Source: Alphaproteobacteria bacterium
GTDB taxonomy: Bacteria; Pseudomonadota; Alphaproteobacteria; CAAHEQ01; UBA3637
NCBI GenBank assembly: GCA_017533325.1
Contig: JAFXIF010000033.1
Span: 1-51,432, forward strand
Length of the DNA stretch: 51,432 bases
Direction of reading: 5' to 3'
The notes below the pieces were generated by a model. That model was given only the letters and a program-made list of their open reading frames with translations, was not told the origin of the DNA and did not search any database. The position numbers and the translations under genes are program-made. Positions 32,618-44,625 of the stretch are shown piece by piece; within the stretch, counting starts at the first letter, position 1; each line of letters begins with the position of its first letter.

Positions 32618-32917
32618 ATGCAAACATTTATTTTGACTATTCATATTATCTTAGCAATTTGTATAACGATTTTTGTTTTGTTGCAACGTTCTGAAGGCGG
32701 TGCTTTGGGTGCTCTTGGCGGTGGTCAAGGCGGTGCCGGGTTGTTCACCTCTCGTCAGGCGGGCAATTTCCTTTCAAGAATGACGGCTTATTGCTTTGCT
32801 GCTTTTATCGTAACAAGTTTAACGCTTGTTGTGATGGCGAAAAACAATACTGAAGTTGAAAAAATCAGTATTGTTCCGACTGAAGTTGTTGCTGAAGAAA
32901 CCGCTCCGGAAAAATAG
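32618..32917 (+). CDS. secG: Preprotein translocase subunit SecG
   Basis: The 99-residue membrane protein of the SecYEG channel has two helices ([19 protein letters not shown] and [19 protein letters not shown]) with the conserved cytoplasmic loop [15 protein letters not shown] between them, then a short acidic tail. ATG 32618 (MQTFILTIH) follows AGGA and fits the family; an in-frame ATG at 32582 would add an untypical basic leader. kdsA begins 8 bp after its stop. In many relatives pyrG stands between secG and kdsA; it is absent here. Confidence 0.93.
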   Translation: MQTFILTIHIILAICITIFVLLQRSEGGALGALGGGQGGAGLFTSRQAGNFLSRMTAYCFAAFIVTSLTLVVMAKNNTEVEKISIVPTEVVAEETAPEK

Positions 32918-32925
32918 AGGGATAT

Positions 32926-35090
<2,165 letters not shown>

Positions 35091-35106
35091 GCTTTAAAAT
35101 AAAAAA

Positions 35107-35138
35107 TGCCCGTGTCTTTTGATGCGGGCGTTTTTTTA
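35107..35138 (+). terminator. Rho-independent terminator after eno
   Basis: GCCCG/CGGGC stem (extended by a G-U pair) with a GTCTTTTGAT loop and a T7 tract. Confidence 0.8.
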
Positions 35139-35189
35139 TTTAAAACAAAACTTAAATTATGGCTTGAATATTTTTGTTTATCCTATTGA

Positions 35190-35723
35190 TTAATCGAAAT
35201 AATCATTGTCATTGGGTGGGGTAACATCTAACGCTTGTTTTGCTGTTTCATAAGAAAATCCGGCTCTTGCCAGTGCTGATAAATCTTTTTGATAATAAAG
35301 GGACGCATCTTTACTCCTAAATTGTCCTTTTCTTTGTTTTTTCAGCCAGTTAGTTGCTCTTATTAAATCAGAACATGAATTTTCTTCATCAAAGGAAGTC
35401 AAATATTTGCAAACAAATTGAGCTGAAAGGCCGTCTTGTTTTAATTTATTTAGGATAAAGGATTTTGATTTTCCGGCATTTGAAAGACGGCGCACTTGAT
35501 TTTGAATAACCCTGTCATCGTTAATATACCCGAGCTCAATCATTTTTTGAATGACATCCGTGATTAATTCATTGACATTTTCGGGGATAATATTTCCTTT
35601 TAAGCGCTCTTTTTGAATGCGCCGTTCAAGCATTTTTCTTGTTTTAAAGCTTGAAGATTCAAATCGTTCAAGATAAAAAAGAGTTATATTGTAAAGTCTT
35701 GTTTTCGTGATTTGTTTTGTCAT
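35190..35723 (-). CDS. recX: Regulatory protein RecX
   Basis: The 177-residue all-helical protein is built of RecX three-helix repeats. They are LYNITLFYLERFESSSFKTRK..MLERRI, LITDVIQKMIELGYINDDRV (the GYINDxRF-like family motif), QVRRLSNAGKSKSFILNKLKQDGLS (the GKS-x-xxI-x-xLxxKG-like motif), and a C-terminal repeat (ALARAGFSYETAKQALD). RecX binds RecA filaments and blocks strand exchange. recA is not in the window. It is divergent from hslO, with AAAGGA before the ATG. Confidence 0.88.
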   Translation of the reverse strand: MTKQITKTRLYNITLFYLERFESSSFKTRKMLERRIQKERLKGNIIPENVNELITDVIQKMIELGYINDDRVIQNQVRRLSNAGKSKSFILNKLKQDGLSAQFVCKYLTSFDEENSCSDLIRATNWLKKQRKGQFRSKDASLYYQKDLSALARAGFSYETAKQALDVTPPNDNDYFD

Positions 35724-35765
35724 TTTAATTTCCTTTAAAAAGAAGTGTAAAATACTTTTTTAACA

Positions 35766-35794
35766 TTGACAAGAAAAAACCTTTTTATCATAAT
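35766..35794 (+). promoter_or_regulatory. Promoter of the hslO operon
   Basis: Perfect TTGACA at 35766-35771, 17-bp spacer, CATAAT at 35789-35794, 27 bp before the hslO ATG. No clear heat-shock sigma-32 pattern is seen. Confidence 0.65.
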
Positions 35795-35820
35795 ATAAAA
35801 AAAAGATAAAGGAGTATAAA

Positions 35821-36663
35821 ATGGATTCAATTATGTCATTTATTTTAGAAAACGCTCGCTTTAAGGGTGTTTATATCGGGGCGGATAAAGCCATTCAAGA
35901 TATTTTGGATTGTCATTCTTATCCGCTTGTTATTCAAAAGATTTTGGGGCAGGGTGTTGTTTTATCATTGGCGTTGGCTCAAAGCATTAAGTATCAAGGT
36001 GTTTTTTCATTTCAAGTTCGTTCGGCAGGTCCGGTTCAATCCTTGTTTATCAATGTGACCCATGATAAACAAGTGAGAGTTTATGCGGTTTATGATGAAG
36101 AAAAATTGCCAAGTGATGAGGATTTGACGAATGAGTCTTTATTCGGAAATGGGGAATTATTGTTTTCAGTCACCCAATTAGGGCAAGAGCCTTATCAAGG
36201 GATTGTTTCCTTAACGGGGCAAACGTTAACGGACACGGTGTTGGATTATTTTAAGCTTTCCGAACAAATTAAAACAGATTTGATTTTACAGCAAAAAGAC
36301 GGTAAAACCCGTTGCTTGATGATTCAACAAATGCCTTTAAAAGAAGATGATGAGTTTGAAGAAGTGGCCTCATTATATGAAACAGTGGATGTTTTGATGA
36401 ACAGCGTGAAAGACAGCGAGTTGTTTACGGATAAATTAGCGCCGGAACAATTATTATATCGCTTATTCCATGCAAATGATTTAACCGTTTATGAACCAAG
36501 TGTTCCTCATTTTTCTTGCGCTTGTCATAAAGATCAGATGAAACGGTTTTTAGACAGATTAACCGCTAAAGAAAGAGAAGAGCTTTATCAAGATGGTGAA
36601 ATTGTGGTCGAATGTCAATTTTGCCAAACCCAATATGTTTTTAAGCATGAGGATTTTAATTAA
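35821..36663 (+). CDS. hslO: Redox-regulated chaperone Hsp33
   Basis: The 280-residue protein has the N-terminal holdase domain (MSFILENARFKGVYIGA; LGQGVVLSLALAQS; LLFSVTQLGQEPYQGIVSLTG). The C-terminal zinc switch has Cys233-x-Cys235 (FSCACHKDQ) and Cys265-xx-Cys268 (ECQFCQTQY). The four cysteines bind Zn when reduced and form disulfides under oxidative stress, which activates the chaperone. AAAGGAG precedes the start. The next gene begins right after the stop, so they form an operon. Confidence 0.95.
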   Translation: MDSIMSFILENARFKGVYIGADKAIQDILDCHSYPLVIQKILGQGVVLSLALAQSIKYQGVFSFQVRSAGPVQSLFINVTHDKQVRVYAVYDEEKLPSDEDLTNESLFGNGELLFSVTQLGQEPYQGIVSLTGQTLTDTVLDYFKLSEQIKTDLILQQKDGKTRCLMIQQMPLKEDDEFEEVASLYETVDVLMNSVKDSELFTDKLAPEQLLYRLFHANDLTVYEPSVPHFSCACHKDQMKRFLDRLTAKEREELYQDGEIVVECQFCQTQYVFKHEDFN

Positions 36664-37218
36664 ATGAAATATTTTTCTTTTCTTCTTTTGTTTTTGTGTT
36701 GTGCCTGCACGGCGCCACATTTTAAGAGTGTTGAGGTGAATACATATAAAGAAGAAAAGAAAATAGGCGTGAATGTTGCCTCTATTGAGTTGGCGTCAGA
36801 AGTTGAAAGATTTGAAAGACATCCGCATATTGAAGATGAAATGCCCATAACGCCTGAAAAATCTTTAAAAACATGGGCGTTAAATCGTTTTTATCCTGCA
36901 AATCTTCCATCTGAAGTAAGATTAAATATCATTATTGAAAAAGCATATTTAACAAAAACAGATGAAAAAATGCCACAATGGTATATGTTTGATAATGAAA
37001 AATATACGCTCACCTATGCATTGAAGTTTGTTTTTGAAAAAGATAAAAAAGTTCTTTACACTTATTATGTCAAAGGATATGAAACCTCTTCTTTACCGAA
37101 ACGAAGTTCCATTTCTTCTAAAGAAGAAGTGTTTGAAAAAATGCTTAATGCCATGATTTATAAAGTTGATGAGCAAATATTAAGTCAAATGCCAAAAAAA
37201 TTTATTATGGGTGATTAA
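36664..37218 (+). CDS. Lipoprotein of unknown function
   Basis: The 184-residue lipoprotein has lipobox CCAC (Cys15 acylated; two further Cys in the signal). The mature domain has an N-terminal KSVEVNTYKEEKKIGVNVASIEL strand pattern, the segment SLKTWALNRFYPA, strands ending in FVFEKDKKVLYTYYVKGYE and a C-terminal helix (KMLNAMIYKVDEQIL). This layout is like that of small outer-membrane-facing lipoproteins of the LptE/LpoB size class, but I cannot assign it. ATG follows the hslO stop by one codon and comEC starts 5 bp downstream. Confidence 0.6.
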   Translation: MKYFSFLLLFLCCACTAPHFKSVEVNTYKEEKKIGVNVASIELASEVERFERHPHIEDEMPITPEKSLKTWALNRFYPANLPSEVRLNIIIEKAYLTKTDEKMPQWYMFDNEKYTLTYALKFVFEKDKKVLYTYYVKGYETSSLPKRSSISSKEEVFEKMLNAMIYKVDEQILSQMPKKFIMGD

Positions 37219-37223
37219 AAAAG

Positions 37224-39368
37224 ATGAAACCTTATTTTTTTCTCGCAGAAGAAGACCATAAAGGATTTTTTTTGATTTTGTCTTTTATTTTGGGAATCAT
37301 TATTTATTTTGCTCTTCCGTTTGAGCCGGGGCTTATCAGTGTTATATCGCTTTTTTTATTCGCCTTTCTCATGCTTTTTTTCTTTTTTTTCAAACAAAGA
37401 TTTAAATTTTTGAGCGGTCTTTTCTTTTTCCTTGTTTTAGGAATTTTTGTTTCAAAAGTTCATACAAACATGATGGAGACAAAGTTTTTAAAGTCGCCGA
37501 AAGAAAATGTGAGCGTAACGGGAACGGTTACCTTTATTGAAGAATATGAAACTTTATTAAGGGTAACACTTGAAGATGTTTTAATCCTGTCGCATGAGGA
37601 GAAAATTCACTTAAACAAAGCCAAAATGTGGGCTCAAAAAAAATTAATAAGAGATAAAAAGTTTCTGAACCAAGATTTTGAGTGCGAAAACTTAAATCTC
37701 TTAAAAGAGATATCCGATATGCGCGGGCTTGAAAAGAAAAGTAAAAAAATATCAACAGATACATGTATTTTTAAAAGGCCGGCACCGGCTCAATTAAAAA
37801 AAGGGGATTTAATAAAAGGGAGAAGCTTTGCTCTTCGGCCTCCTTCAACGCCTTCTCAATCAGGCGGATATTATGAAGCAAGATTTCTTTATTTTGAGGG
37901 AATTGAAGCGGTTGGAAGCTTTTCAAACGTTATGATTTTAAAAGAAAGTTTAAAGCCCGTTTCTGCTTTAGATTCTTTTAAAACTTATCTTAAAAACCGG
38001 ATATCTTTTTTAACACCCGAGACAAAAGGCGTTGTGCAAGCGCTTCTTATCGGGGATAGGAATTTGATTACGGCGCCGATTGATTTCTTATATCGGGCTT
38101 TGGGGTTAACGCATATCCTTTCTGTTTCCGGATTCCATGTCGGGCTTATTTCTTTTTTGATTTATTATTTGGTGCGCTTTATTTTAACTCTTCTTTTTGT
38201 AAAGGTAAGTATTTCTCCGTTTCTTATTCGCAACATCAGTGCCTCTTTTGCTTTAATCGGCTCGCTTTTTTATGTTTTATTAACCGGTGCCGAACCGCCG
38301 GCCGTTCGCGCTTTTATTATGACGGGGTTTATCTTTTTATGCTTTTTTATCAATCGGCAAACGCTTTTAGTTCGAACAATATTTGTTGCGGCATTTTTGT
38401 TGCTTTGCTATAAACCGGTTTTAATTTTAAGTGCCGGATTTCAGCTTTCTTTTATCGCCGTGCTTGCTTTATGCGTTGCTGTTAAAAAAGTGAATAAAAA
38501 AGTGAACTTTTGCTTAAGAAGGAAACCTGTTTTAAGGTTTATAACGGGGTTATTTTTATTAAATGTTTTGGTTACATTTATTTCTCTTCCTTTTATTGCC
38601 TATCATTTTCATAAAATACCTTTATATGGCATTATCGGAAATCTTGTTTTAAGTTTTGTGTTTTCGTTAGCGGTTATGCCGTTGTTATTGTTAGGTGTCT
38701 TATTTATGCCGTTTAATATGGATAAAGCCTTCTTTATGGCGGCAGAGCAGATGTTATTGCTTGTGCATAGTGTCGGTGCAAAGATAGCCGAGCTTCCTTA
38801 TTTAATGGTGCCTGTTCCTTCATTTTCAACATGGGGGTTGGTTGTTTTTGCTTTTGGGTTTATTTTACTTGCTTGCATGAAAGGAAGAATAAAATATATC
38901 GGTTTGATCTTGATGATTTTATTCCCTGTTTCATTTTTTACATATCCTAAAGCAGATTTAAAATTAGCAAAGGAAGGGCGCCTTTTGGCAGTTCGAGAGC
39001 AAACAGGGGATTTGCGCTTGAATGAAAGCTATCTTCATCGAACTATTTCAAATAATTGGCTTCTTTCAAATGCGCAAATGCCTGAATTTTATCAAGAGTC
39101 AGAACCGTTTCGGCCGGATTATCTTATTATTAAAAATAAAAAAATATCGTTCGAGCCCGATTCTTGTTCGGATGCTGATTTAACTTTTGCGCTGAGGAAA
39201 AAGGATTATTCGAAATGCCCTCATTTGATAACAAAAGAAAGGTTAAAACAATCAGGTGTTTTAGAAGTTTTTGTTAAAAACGGAACTCTTTTTATGATTG
39301 ATTTTTCTCAAACGGATAAAGATCGGCCGTGGAATCAAAAAAAGAAGGAATCAGATTTACTTTTTTAG
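37224..39368 (+). CDS. ComEC/Rec2-family DNA-uptake channel protein without metallo-beta-lactamase domain
   Basis: The 714-residue polytopic protein has N-terminal helices and an OB-like soluble region (VSVTGTVTFIEEYETLLRVTL), then the competence domain: LLIGDRNLI, HILSVSGFHVGLIS near residue 296, LLTGAEPPAVRAFIM, and many further helices. The C-terminal MBL-fold domain of Gram-positive ComEC is missing; the last 120 residues hold only a short degenerate soluble tail. Alphaproteobacterial members often lack it. It should carry single-stranded DNA across the inner membrane. The gene follows the lipoprotein in the hslO operon. Confidence 0.85.
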   Translation: MKPYFFLAEEDHKGFFLILSFILGIIIYFALPFEPGLISVISLFLFAFLMLFFFFFKQRFKFLSGLFFFLVLGIFVSKVHTNMMETKFLKSPKENVSVTGTVTFIEEYETLLRVTLEDVLILSHEEKIHLNKAKMWAQKKLIRDKKFLNQDFECENLNLLKEISDMRGLEKKSKKISTDTCIFKRPAPAQLKKGDLIKGRSFALRPPSTPSQSGGYYEARFLYFEGIEAVGSFSNVMILKESLKPVSALDSFKTYLKNRISFLTPETKGVVQALLIGDRNLITAPIDFLYRALGLTHILSVSGFHVGLISFLIYYLVRFILTLLFVKVSISPFLIRNISASFALIGSLFYVLLTGAEPPAVRAFIMTGFIFLCFFINRQTLLVRTIFVAAFLLLCYKPVLILSAGFQLSFIAVLALCVAVKKVNKKVNFCLRRKPVLRFITGLFLLNVLVTFISLPFIAYHFHKIPLYGIIGNLVLSFVFSLAVMPLLLLGVLFMPFNMDKAFFMAAEQMLLLVHSVGAKIAELPYLMVPVPSFSTWGLVVFAFGFILLACMKGRIKYIGLILMILFPVSFFTYPKADLKLAKEGRLLAVREQTGDLRLNESYLHRTISNNWLLSNAQMPEFYQESEPFRPDYLIIKNKKISFEPDSCSDADLTFALRKKDYSKCPHLITKERLKQSGVLEVFVKNGTLFMIDFSQTDKDRPWNQKKKESDLLF

Positions 39369-39411
39369 TTGAGTTTTTTGCTGAAATTATATAAAATAAA
39401 ATTAAAGGAAT

Positions 39412-39756
39412 TTGAAAATGAAATATTTTTTGGTGCTATCTTTTTTTATGTTAAGTGCCTGTAGTTCTCTGCAAGGCGATTTTTTTGACACTTCGACAAG
39501 ATTTAACCGTGTTCAAAAAAGGGAATTTATCGGTCGATCGGCAGGGGAGGTTATGGATATGCTTGGAAGCCCCAGAACGGTTTTGACCGAAGAGCCGAAT
39601 GAGGTGTGGACATATAGAAAAGATAAATGCATTACATTTGTTTATTTTAACAAAAATAAAAAAGTCGGATTTGCCGAAGAGCGGGGGGAATGTGTGGCTC
39701 CTCAATCTTCTAAAGAATTAAAGGAGAATAAAAATGAAACAGAAAGTAACGCCTAA
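39412..39756 (+). CDS. Small BamE-like lipoprotein
   Basis: The 114-residue lipoprotein has lipobox LSAC (Cys17). The mature part has a BamE/SmpA-like core: FIGRSAGEVMDMLGSPRTVLTEEPNEVWTYR, then KCITFVYFNKNKKVGFAEE with a Cys pair (DKCIT, GECVA) likely to form a disulfide. Its last 23 bp overlap hisS, whose ribosome site lies within it, so the pair is translationally coupled. Whether it is the real BamE or a paralogue is not decidable here. Confidence 0.7.
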   Translation: MKMKYFLVLSFFMLSACSSLQGDFFDTSTRFNRVQKREFIGRSAGEVMDMLGSPRTVLTEEPNEVWTYRKDKCITFVYFNKNKKVGFAEERGECVAPQSSKELKENKNETESNA

Positions 39757-41104
39757 AACATTATCCGGTTTTATGGAGTTATTGCCGGCCGAACAGCTGG
39801 TTTTTGACAAAATGAAAAATGTTATTGAAGACACCTATCGTTCATTTGGATTTGTCGGATTGGATACGCCTGTTTTGGAATTATCTGAAGTGTTGCTTGC
39901 AAAAGCAGGCGGGGATACGGAAAAACAAATTTATCGCTTTAAAAAAGGGGATAATGATTTATGTATGCGGTTTGATTTAACCGTTCCGTTGGCAAGATAT
40001 GTGGCTGAACATCAAAATGAGTTGACCTTTCCTTTTAAAAGATATCAAATTTCAAAGTCTTATCGTGGGGAAAGACCGCAAAAAGGGCGGTTTAGAGAAT
40101 TTTATCAAGCAGATGTTGATATTATCGGTAGCGAAAAATTAGCGGTTGTTTATGATGCTGAAGTGCCGGCAATTATGTATCATGTTTTCAAAAAATTGGG
40201 TTTAAACGGATTTTGCATCAAAATTAATAACAGAAAGTTGATGAATGGTTTTTATGAAAGCTTAAACTTAACCGAACAATCAGCTGAAATATCAAGAATT
40301 ATTGATAAAATGGATAAGATCGGGGTTGAAAATGTTAAAGCTTGTTTAAAGGATATGGATTTATCTGATGTGTTGATTGAAAAAATCATTGCTTTTACTG
40401 AAATTAACGGAAAATCAGAAGTTGTTCTTGAAAAAATAAGCGCCTTTAACATTCAAAATGAGTTGTTTGAAACAGGCTTAAATGAATTAAAATTTGTGTC
40501 ACAAGCTATGCAAAATTTGGGTGTGTCCGACAAAAATTTTGAAATTGATTTAAAAATCACAAGAGGTCTGGATTATTATACCGGAACGGTTTATGAAACA
40601 TTTGTTGATGGGCATCAAGGATGGGGTTCAATTTGTTCCGGCGGACGGTATGAAAATTTAGCCGGTTATTATACGGATAGAAAACTCCCCGGGGTCGGTA
40701 TGAGCATTGGGTTAACAAGATTTTTTGACTTGCTTCGTGATCAAAAAATGATTTTGCCTATGGCTCAAACACCGGCAGATGTGTTGGTTTTGCCAATGGA
40801 TGAAGAGGCACTTCTTTATGCTTTGAAAGTGGCTTCATTTTTAAGAGAGCATGGTTTTAATGTGCAGACAAATGCCTCTGACGGCAAATTTAAAAACAAG
40901 ATGACTTATGCCAATAAGCTTCAAGTTCCGTTTGTTCTGATTTTGGGCGAAAATGAAGTTCAAAGCCAAACGGTGACATTGAAAAATATGCAAACAGGGG
41001 AGCAATCTTGTTTAGCTTATGATGAATTGCCAAATGCGCTGAAATCATTTTTGGAAAAGAATTCTTATAAAACACTAAAAGTGATTCAAAATGAGTCTAA
41101 ATAG
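39734..41104 (+). CDS. hisS: Histidyl-tRNA synthetase
   Basis: This 456-residue class II synthetase charges tRNA-His. Motif 1 surrounds GFVGLDTPVLE, motif 2 is KRYQISKSYRGERPQKGRFREFYQADVD, the histidine-A loops are GGDTEKQIYRF and LDYYTGTVYE, and motif 3 is GVGMSIGLTRFF; an anticodon-binding domain follows (about 340-456). AAAGGAG lies inside the upstream lipoprotein gene. The frame is intact and of ordinary length. Confidence 0.96.
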   Translation: MKQKVTPKTLSGFMELLPAEQLVFDKMKNVIEDTYRSFGFVGLDTPVLELSEVLLAKAGGDTEKQIYRFKKGDNDLCMRFDLTVPLARYVAEHQNELTFPFKRYQISKSYRGERPQKGRFREFYQADVDIIGSEKLAVVYDAEVPAIMYHVFKKLGLNGFCIKINNRKLMNGFYESLNLTEQSAEISRIIDKMDKIGVENVKACLKDMDLSDVLIEKIIAFTEINGKSEVVLEKISAFNIQNELFETGLNELKFVSQAMQNLGVSDKNFEIDLKITRGLDYYTGTVYETFVDGHQGWGSICSGGRYENLAGYYTDRKLPGVGMSIGLTRFFDLLRDQKMILPMAQTPADVLVLPMDEEALLYALKVASFLREHGFNVQTNASDGKFKNKMTYANKLQVPFVLILGENEVQSQTVTLKNMQTGEQSCLAYDELPNALKSFLEKNSYKTLKVIQNESK

Positions 41105-41113
41105 GATTTTTGC

Positions 41114-41142
41114 TTGCATAAATAGGTATTTTTAAGTAAAAT
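41114..41142 (+). promoter_or_regulatory. Promoter of dnaE
   Basis: TTGCAT at 41114-41119, 17-bp spacer ending TTTAAG, TAAAAT at 41137-41142, 41 bp before the dnaE ATG. It closely resembles the secG promoter. Confidence 0.6.
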
Positions 41143-41182
41143 AAAAGCTCAAATTAAGAAAATTGATTGAAGAGATAAACTC

Positions 41183-44100
41183 ATGGCGGCAACACCTCAA
41201 TTTATTCATTTACGCGTCCATACGGCTTATTCTATCTTAGAAGGGGCTATTAAAATGAAAGAATTAGCCAAATGGGCGGCTAATTCAGGGGTGCCTGCCG
41301 TTGCCATGACGGATACGAATAATATTTTTGGCGCAATGGATTTTGCTGATGTTTGCGTTAAAGCGGGAATTCAACCTATTTTAGGGTGTCAACTCTTAGT
41401 TAAAACGCCCAAAAAGGAAACAACTTCTTTTTCAGAGGACCAAGAGACGTTTGATAAAGTTGTTGTTTTGGTTCAAAATGAAAAAGGATATCTTTCTTTA
41501 CTTCAGTTTTTTAAGTGTTTTTATACGGATGACAGCAAACAAGGAACGCCTCATTTAACTTTTGAAGAGTTGCTTGAGCATTCTGAAGGCTTAATTTTGT
41601 TAACGGGTGGGGCGCAAGGAATTTTGGCGCGCGCCATTTATGAAAAAGACATTGAATTTGCCAAAGAATTGGCTTTAAAATTAAAAGAAGCTTATGGGGA
41701 CAGAGTTTATATTGAAATTCAACGCCATGGAACTGAAGTTGAAGAAAAAACGGAAGCCGGTTTTTTAAAAATAGCTTATGATTTAAATATTCCTTTGGTG
41801 GCAACAAATGAAGCTTTTTTTGTTTCTCCCGAAATGTATGAGGCGCATGATGCGTTGCTTTGTATTGCGGATAAAACATTTGTTGAAGTTGCGAACAGAC
41901 GGAAAGTCACGCCGGAGCATTACTTGAAAAGCGAAGAAGAAATGCTTGAATTATTTAAAGATTTGCCGGAGGCAACTTTAAATACGGTTGAAATTGCCAA
42001 ACGCTGTTATTTCTTGGCCGGAAAGAAAAAGCCGGCTTTCCCAAATTATGATTGTGGCGGAAAAAGTGAAGATGAAAAGTTAGCCGAAATGGCCGAGGCC
42101 GGCTTTGAAATCAGAATGCAAGGCAGATCGCAAGAGGAAAGAGAAAAATACCATGAACGCCTTTTATATGAATTAGGCATTATTAAAACAATGGGATTCC
42201 CCGGATATTTCTTAATTGTTGCCGATTTTATTCAATGGTCAAAAGCTAATGGGGTTCCGGTGGGCCCCGGTCGCGGATCGGGGGCAGGCTCTGTTGTGGC
42301 GTGGTGTTTAACGATTACGAATATTGACCCGCTTCGGTTTAACCTTCTTTTTGAGCGGTTTTTAAATCCGGAACGTGTTTCCATGCCTGACTTTGACGTT
42401 GATTTTTGTCAAGAAAACCGCGCTAAAACAATTGAATATGTGCAACAAAAATATGGCCTTGATCATGTGGCGCAAATTTTAGCTTTGGGTCAGTTACAGG
42501 CAAAAGCCGTTATCAGAGATGTGGGCCGTGTTTTGCAAGTTCCGTATCCGGTGGTGGACAGATTGTCAAAACTTGTTCCGCCGACATTGGGGATCACATT
42601 GCAAGAAGCTTTAGAGCAAGAACCCGAATTTCAAAAAGAAGCTCAAGCTGATGATACGATTGCAAAATTAATTGAAATTGCCCTGAAATTGGAAGGGATG
42701 TATCGCAATATTTCAATGCATGCGGCCGGCGTTGTGATCGGAAATAAACCGCTTGATCAAATTGTTCCGCTTTATAAAGACCCGTCTTCCGATATGCCGA
42801 TTACACAGTATGATAAGCATTTTGTGGAAGATGCCAGTTTAATTAAATTTGACTTTTTGGGGTTGAAAACGTTAACAACGATTGAAAAAACGTTGGAGCT
42901 TATTCGTCAGAAGGAAGAAATTACTTTTGATATTAATAATTTGCCTCTGGAAGATGAAAAAACATACGAGCTTTTAAAATCAGGCAACACAACAGGGGTG
43001 TTCCAGCTTGAAAGCACCGGTATGCGCAAAATTTTGTTTGATATGCAACCGGATAAAATTGAAGATATTGTTGCTTTGGTTTCTTTATATCGTCCGGGAC
43101 CGATGGATAGCATTCCAAGCTATATTGCCCGTAAAAAAGGCGAAGAAACGCCTGATTATATGCATCCGATGTTGGAGGGGATTTTAAAAGAAACATACGG
43201 CATTATGATTTATCAGGAACAAGTGATGCAAATTTCTCAAGTGATGGCAGGCTATACACTTGGGGGAGCTGATTTGTTGCGCCGTGCGATGGGTAAAAAA
43301 ATTAAATCCGAAATGGATAAACAACGCTCGATTTTTGTTGAGGGAGCGGTTAATAATAATGTTGAAAGAGCAACGGCTGAACTTGTTTTTGACAAAATGG
43401 CAAAATTTGCCGAGTATGGATTTAATAAGTCGCATGCGGCCGCATACGCTTATATCGCCTATCAAACGGCCTTTTTGAAAGCGCATTATCCGGTTGAATT
43501 TATGGCGGCAACCATGACGCTTGATAAAACAAATACGGATAAATTAGCGTTTTTCAAAAATGATTTAACCCAAATGAATATCACTGTTTTACCACCGGAT
43601 ATTAATAAATCAGATGTGAATTTCAGCGTGGAAAACGGGGCTGTTCGCTATGCTTTATCTGCCGTTCGAAATGTCGGGGAAGGCGGCATGCAGTTGGTTG
43701 TTGAAGAGCGCAAAAAGAACGGGCCTTATAAATCGATTCAGGATTTCTTTTTAAGGGTGGATGCTTCGGCTTTGAATAAGCGCTATATTGAAAATTTAAT
43801 TAAGTCAGGCGCTTTTGATTGTTTGGATAAAAACAGAGCGAAACTCTTTGAAAACATTGAAAACTTTTTGGCCTTTGCCTCTATGGCAACGCAAAGCAGA
43901 AAAAGCGCTCAAATTAATTTATTCGGCGCGACGGATACATCAGTCAACGGATTGAAAATGAAAGAATATCCGGATTGGCCTCATCTTGAAAAGCTTGAAA
44001 AAGAAGCAGAATCCATCGGTTTTTATTTATCTGCTCACCCGTTGGATACGTTTGACAGCGTTTTTGAAAGATTGCGGGTGATTCCGAGCACGGAAGTGAA

Positions 44101-44614
44101 ACAGCAAGTAACGGTTGCCGGCGCTGTTCGTATCCAATTAGCCGGAATTGTTTCTTCGGTTCGCGAGAGAATCAGTCAAAAAGGAAATAAATTTGCCTTT
44201 ATAACGGCAACGGATAAATATGGTTCCTATGATGCCATTTGTTTTTCGGACTTATTATTAAGTTCAAGGGATAAACTTAAATCAGGGCAACCGCTTTTAT
44301 TAACAATGAATGCGGATAAAAAACCGGATGATGAACAAGTCAGAATGAACTTGTTAGCGGTTGATTATTTATCTGAAGTGATGGCAAGAACGGCTTCTTG
44401 CTTGATTTTGGATTTAGACGGGGGAATGAAAACGCTTCAAGAACTTAAAAATATTCTTTCTCAAGATGACAAGGGAAAATGCAAAATTTTCTTGCGTATG
44501 AAAGTGAAAGATTATGAAGTTGAAGTGGAGCTTTTCGAAAAATATGCATTATCACAAAAAACGTTGGAGGCATTACAACACCTGGGTGGAATAGGTGAAA
44601 TCAAACAAGTATAA
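41183..44614 (+). CDS. dnaE: DNA polymerase III subunit alpha
   Basis: The 1143-residue catalytic subunit of the replicase begins with the PHP domain (FIHLRVHTAYSILEGAIK; MTDTNNIFGAM). The palm carries PDFDVDF, with the metal ligands Asp403 and Asp405 in the positions of E. coli Asp401 and Asp403. GPGRGSGAGSVVAW, the fingers (EEKTYELLKSGNTTGVFQLE), the tandem HhH region (FNKSHAAAYAYIAYQTAFLK) and an OB-fold domain (VRIQLAGIVSSVRERISQKG) follow. Length and order are normal for DnaE1. The Shine-Dalgarno site is weak. Confidence 0.97.
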   Translation: MAATPQFIHLRVHTAYSILEGAIKMKELAKWAANSGVPAVAMTDTNNIFGAMDFADVCVKAGIQPILGCQLLVKTPKKETTSFSEDQETFDKVVVLVQNEKGYLSLLQFFKCFYTDDSKQGTPHLTFEELLEHSEGLILLTGGAQGILARAIYEKDIEFAKELALKLKEAYGDRVYIEIQRHGTEVEEKTEAGFLKIAYDLNIPLVATNEAFFVSPEMYEAHDALLCIADKTFVEVANRRKVTPEHYLKSEEEMLELFKDLPEATLNTVEIAKRCYFLAGKKKPAFPNYDCGGKSEDEKLAEMAEAGFEIRMQGRSQEEREKYHERLLYELGIIKTMGFPGYFLIVADFIQWSKANGVPVGPGRGSGAGSVVAWCLTITNIDPLRFNLLFERFLNPERVSMPDFDVDFCQENRAKTIEYVQQKYGLDHVAQILALGQLQAKAVIRDVGRVLQVPYPVVDRLSKLVPPTLGITLQEALEQEPEFQKEAQADDTIAKLIEIALKLEGMYRNISMHAAGVVIGNKPLDQIVPLYKDPSSDMPITQYDKHFVEDASLIKFDFLGLKTLTTIEKTLELIRQKEEITFDINNLPLEDEKTYELLKSGNTTGVFQLESTGMRKILFDMQPDKIEDIVALVSLYRPGPMDSIPSYIARKKGEETPDYMHPMLEGILKETYGIMIYQEQVMQISQVMAGYTLGGADLLRRAMGKKIKSEMDKQRSIFVEGAVNNNVERATAELVFDKMAKFAEYGFNKSHAAAYAYIAYQTAFLKAHYPVEFMAATMTLDKTNTDKLAFFKNDLTQMNITVLPPDINKSDVNFSVENGAVRYALSAVRNVGEGGMQLVVEERKKNGPYKSIQDFFLRVDASALNKRYIENLIKSGAFDCLDKNRAKLFENIENFLAFASMATQSRKSAQINLFGATDTSVNGLKMKEYPDWPHLEKLEKEAESIGFYLSAHPLDTFDSVFERLRVIPSTEVKQQVTVAGAVRIQLAGIVSSVRERISQKGNKFAFITATDKYGSYDAICFSDLLLSSRDKLKSGQPLLLTMNADKKPDDEQVRMNLLAVDYLSEVMARTASCLILDLDGGMKTLQELKNILSQDDKGKCKIFLRMKVKDYEVEVELFEKYALSQKTLEALQHLGGIGEIKQV

Positions 44615-44625
44615 AAGGATAGAAT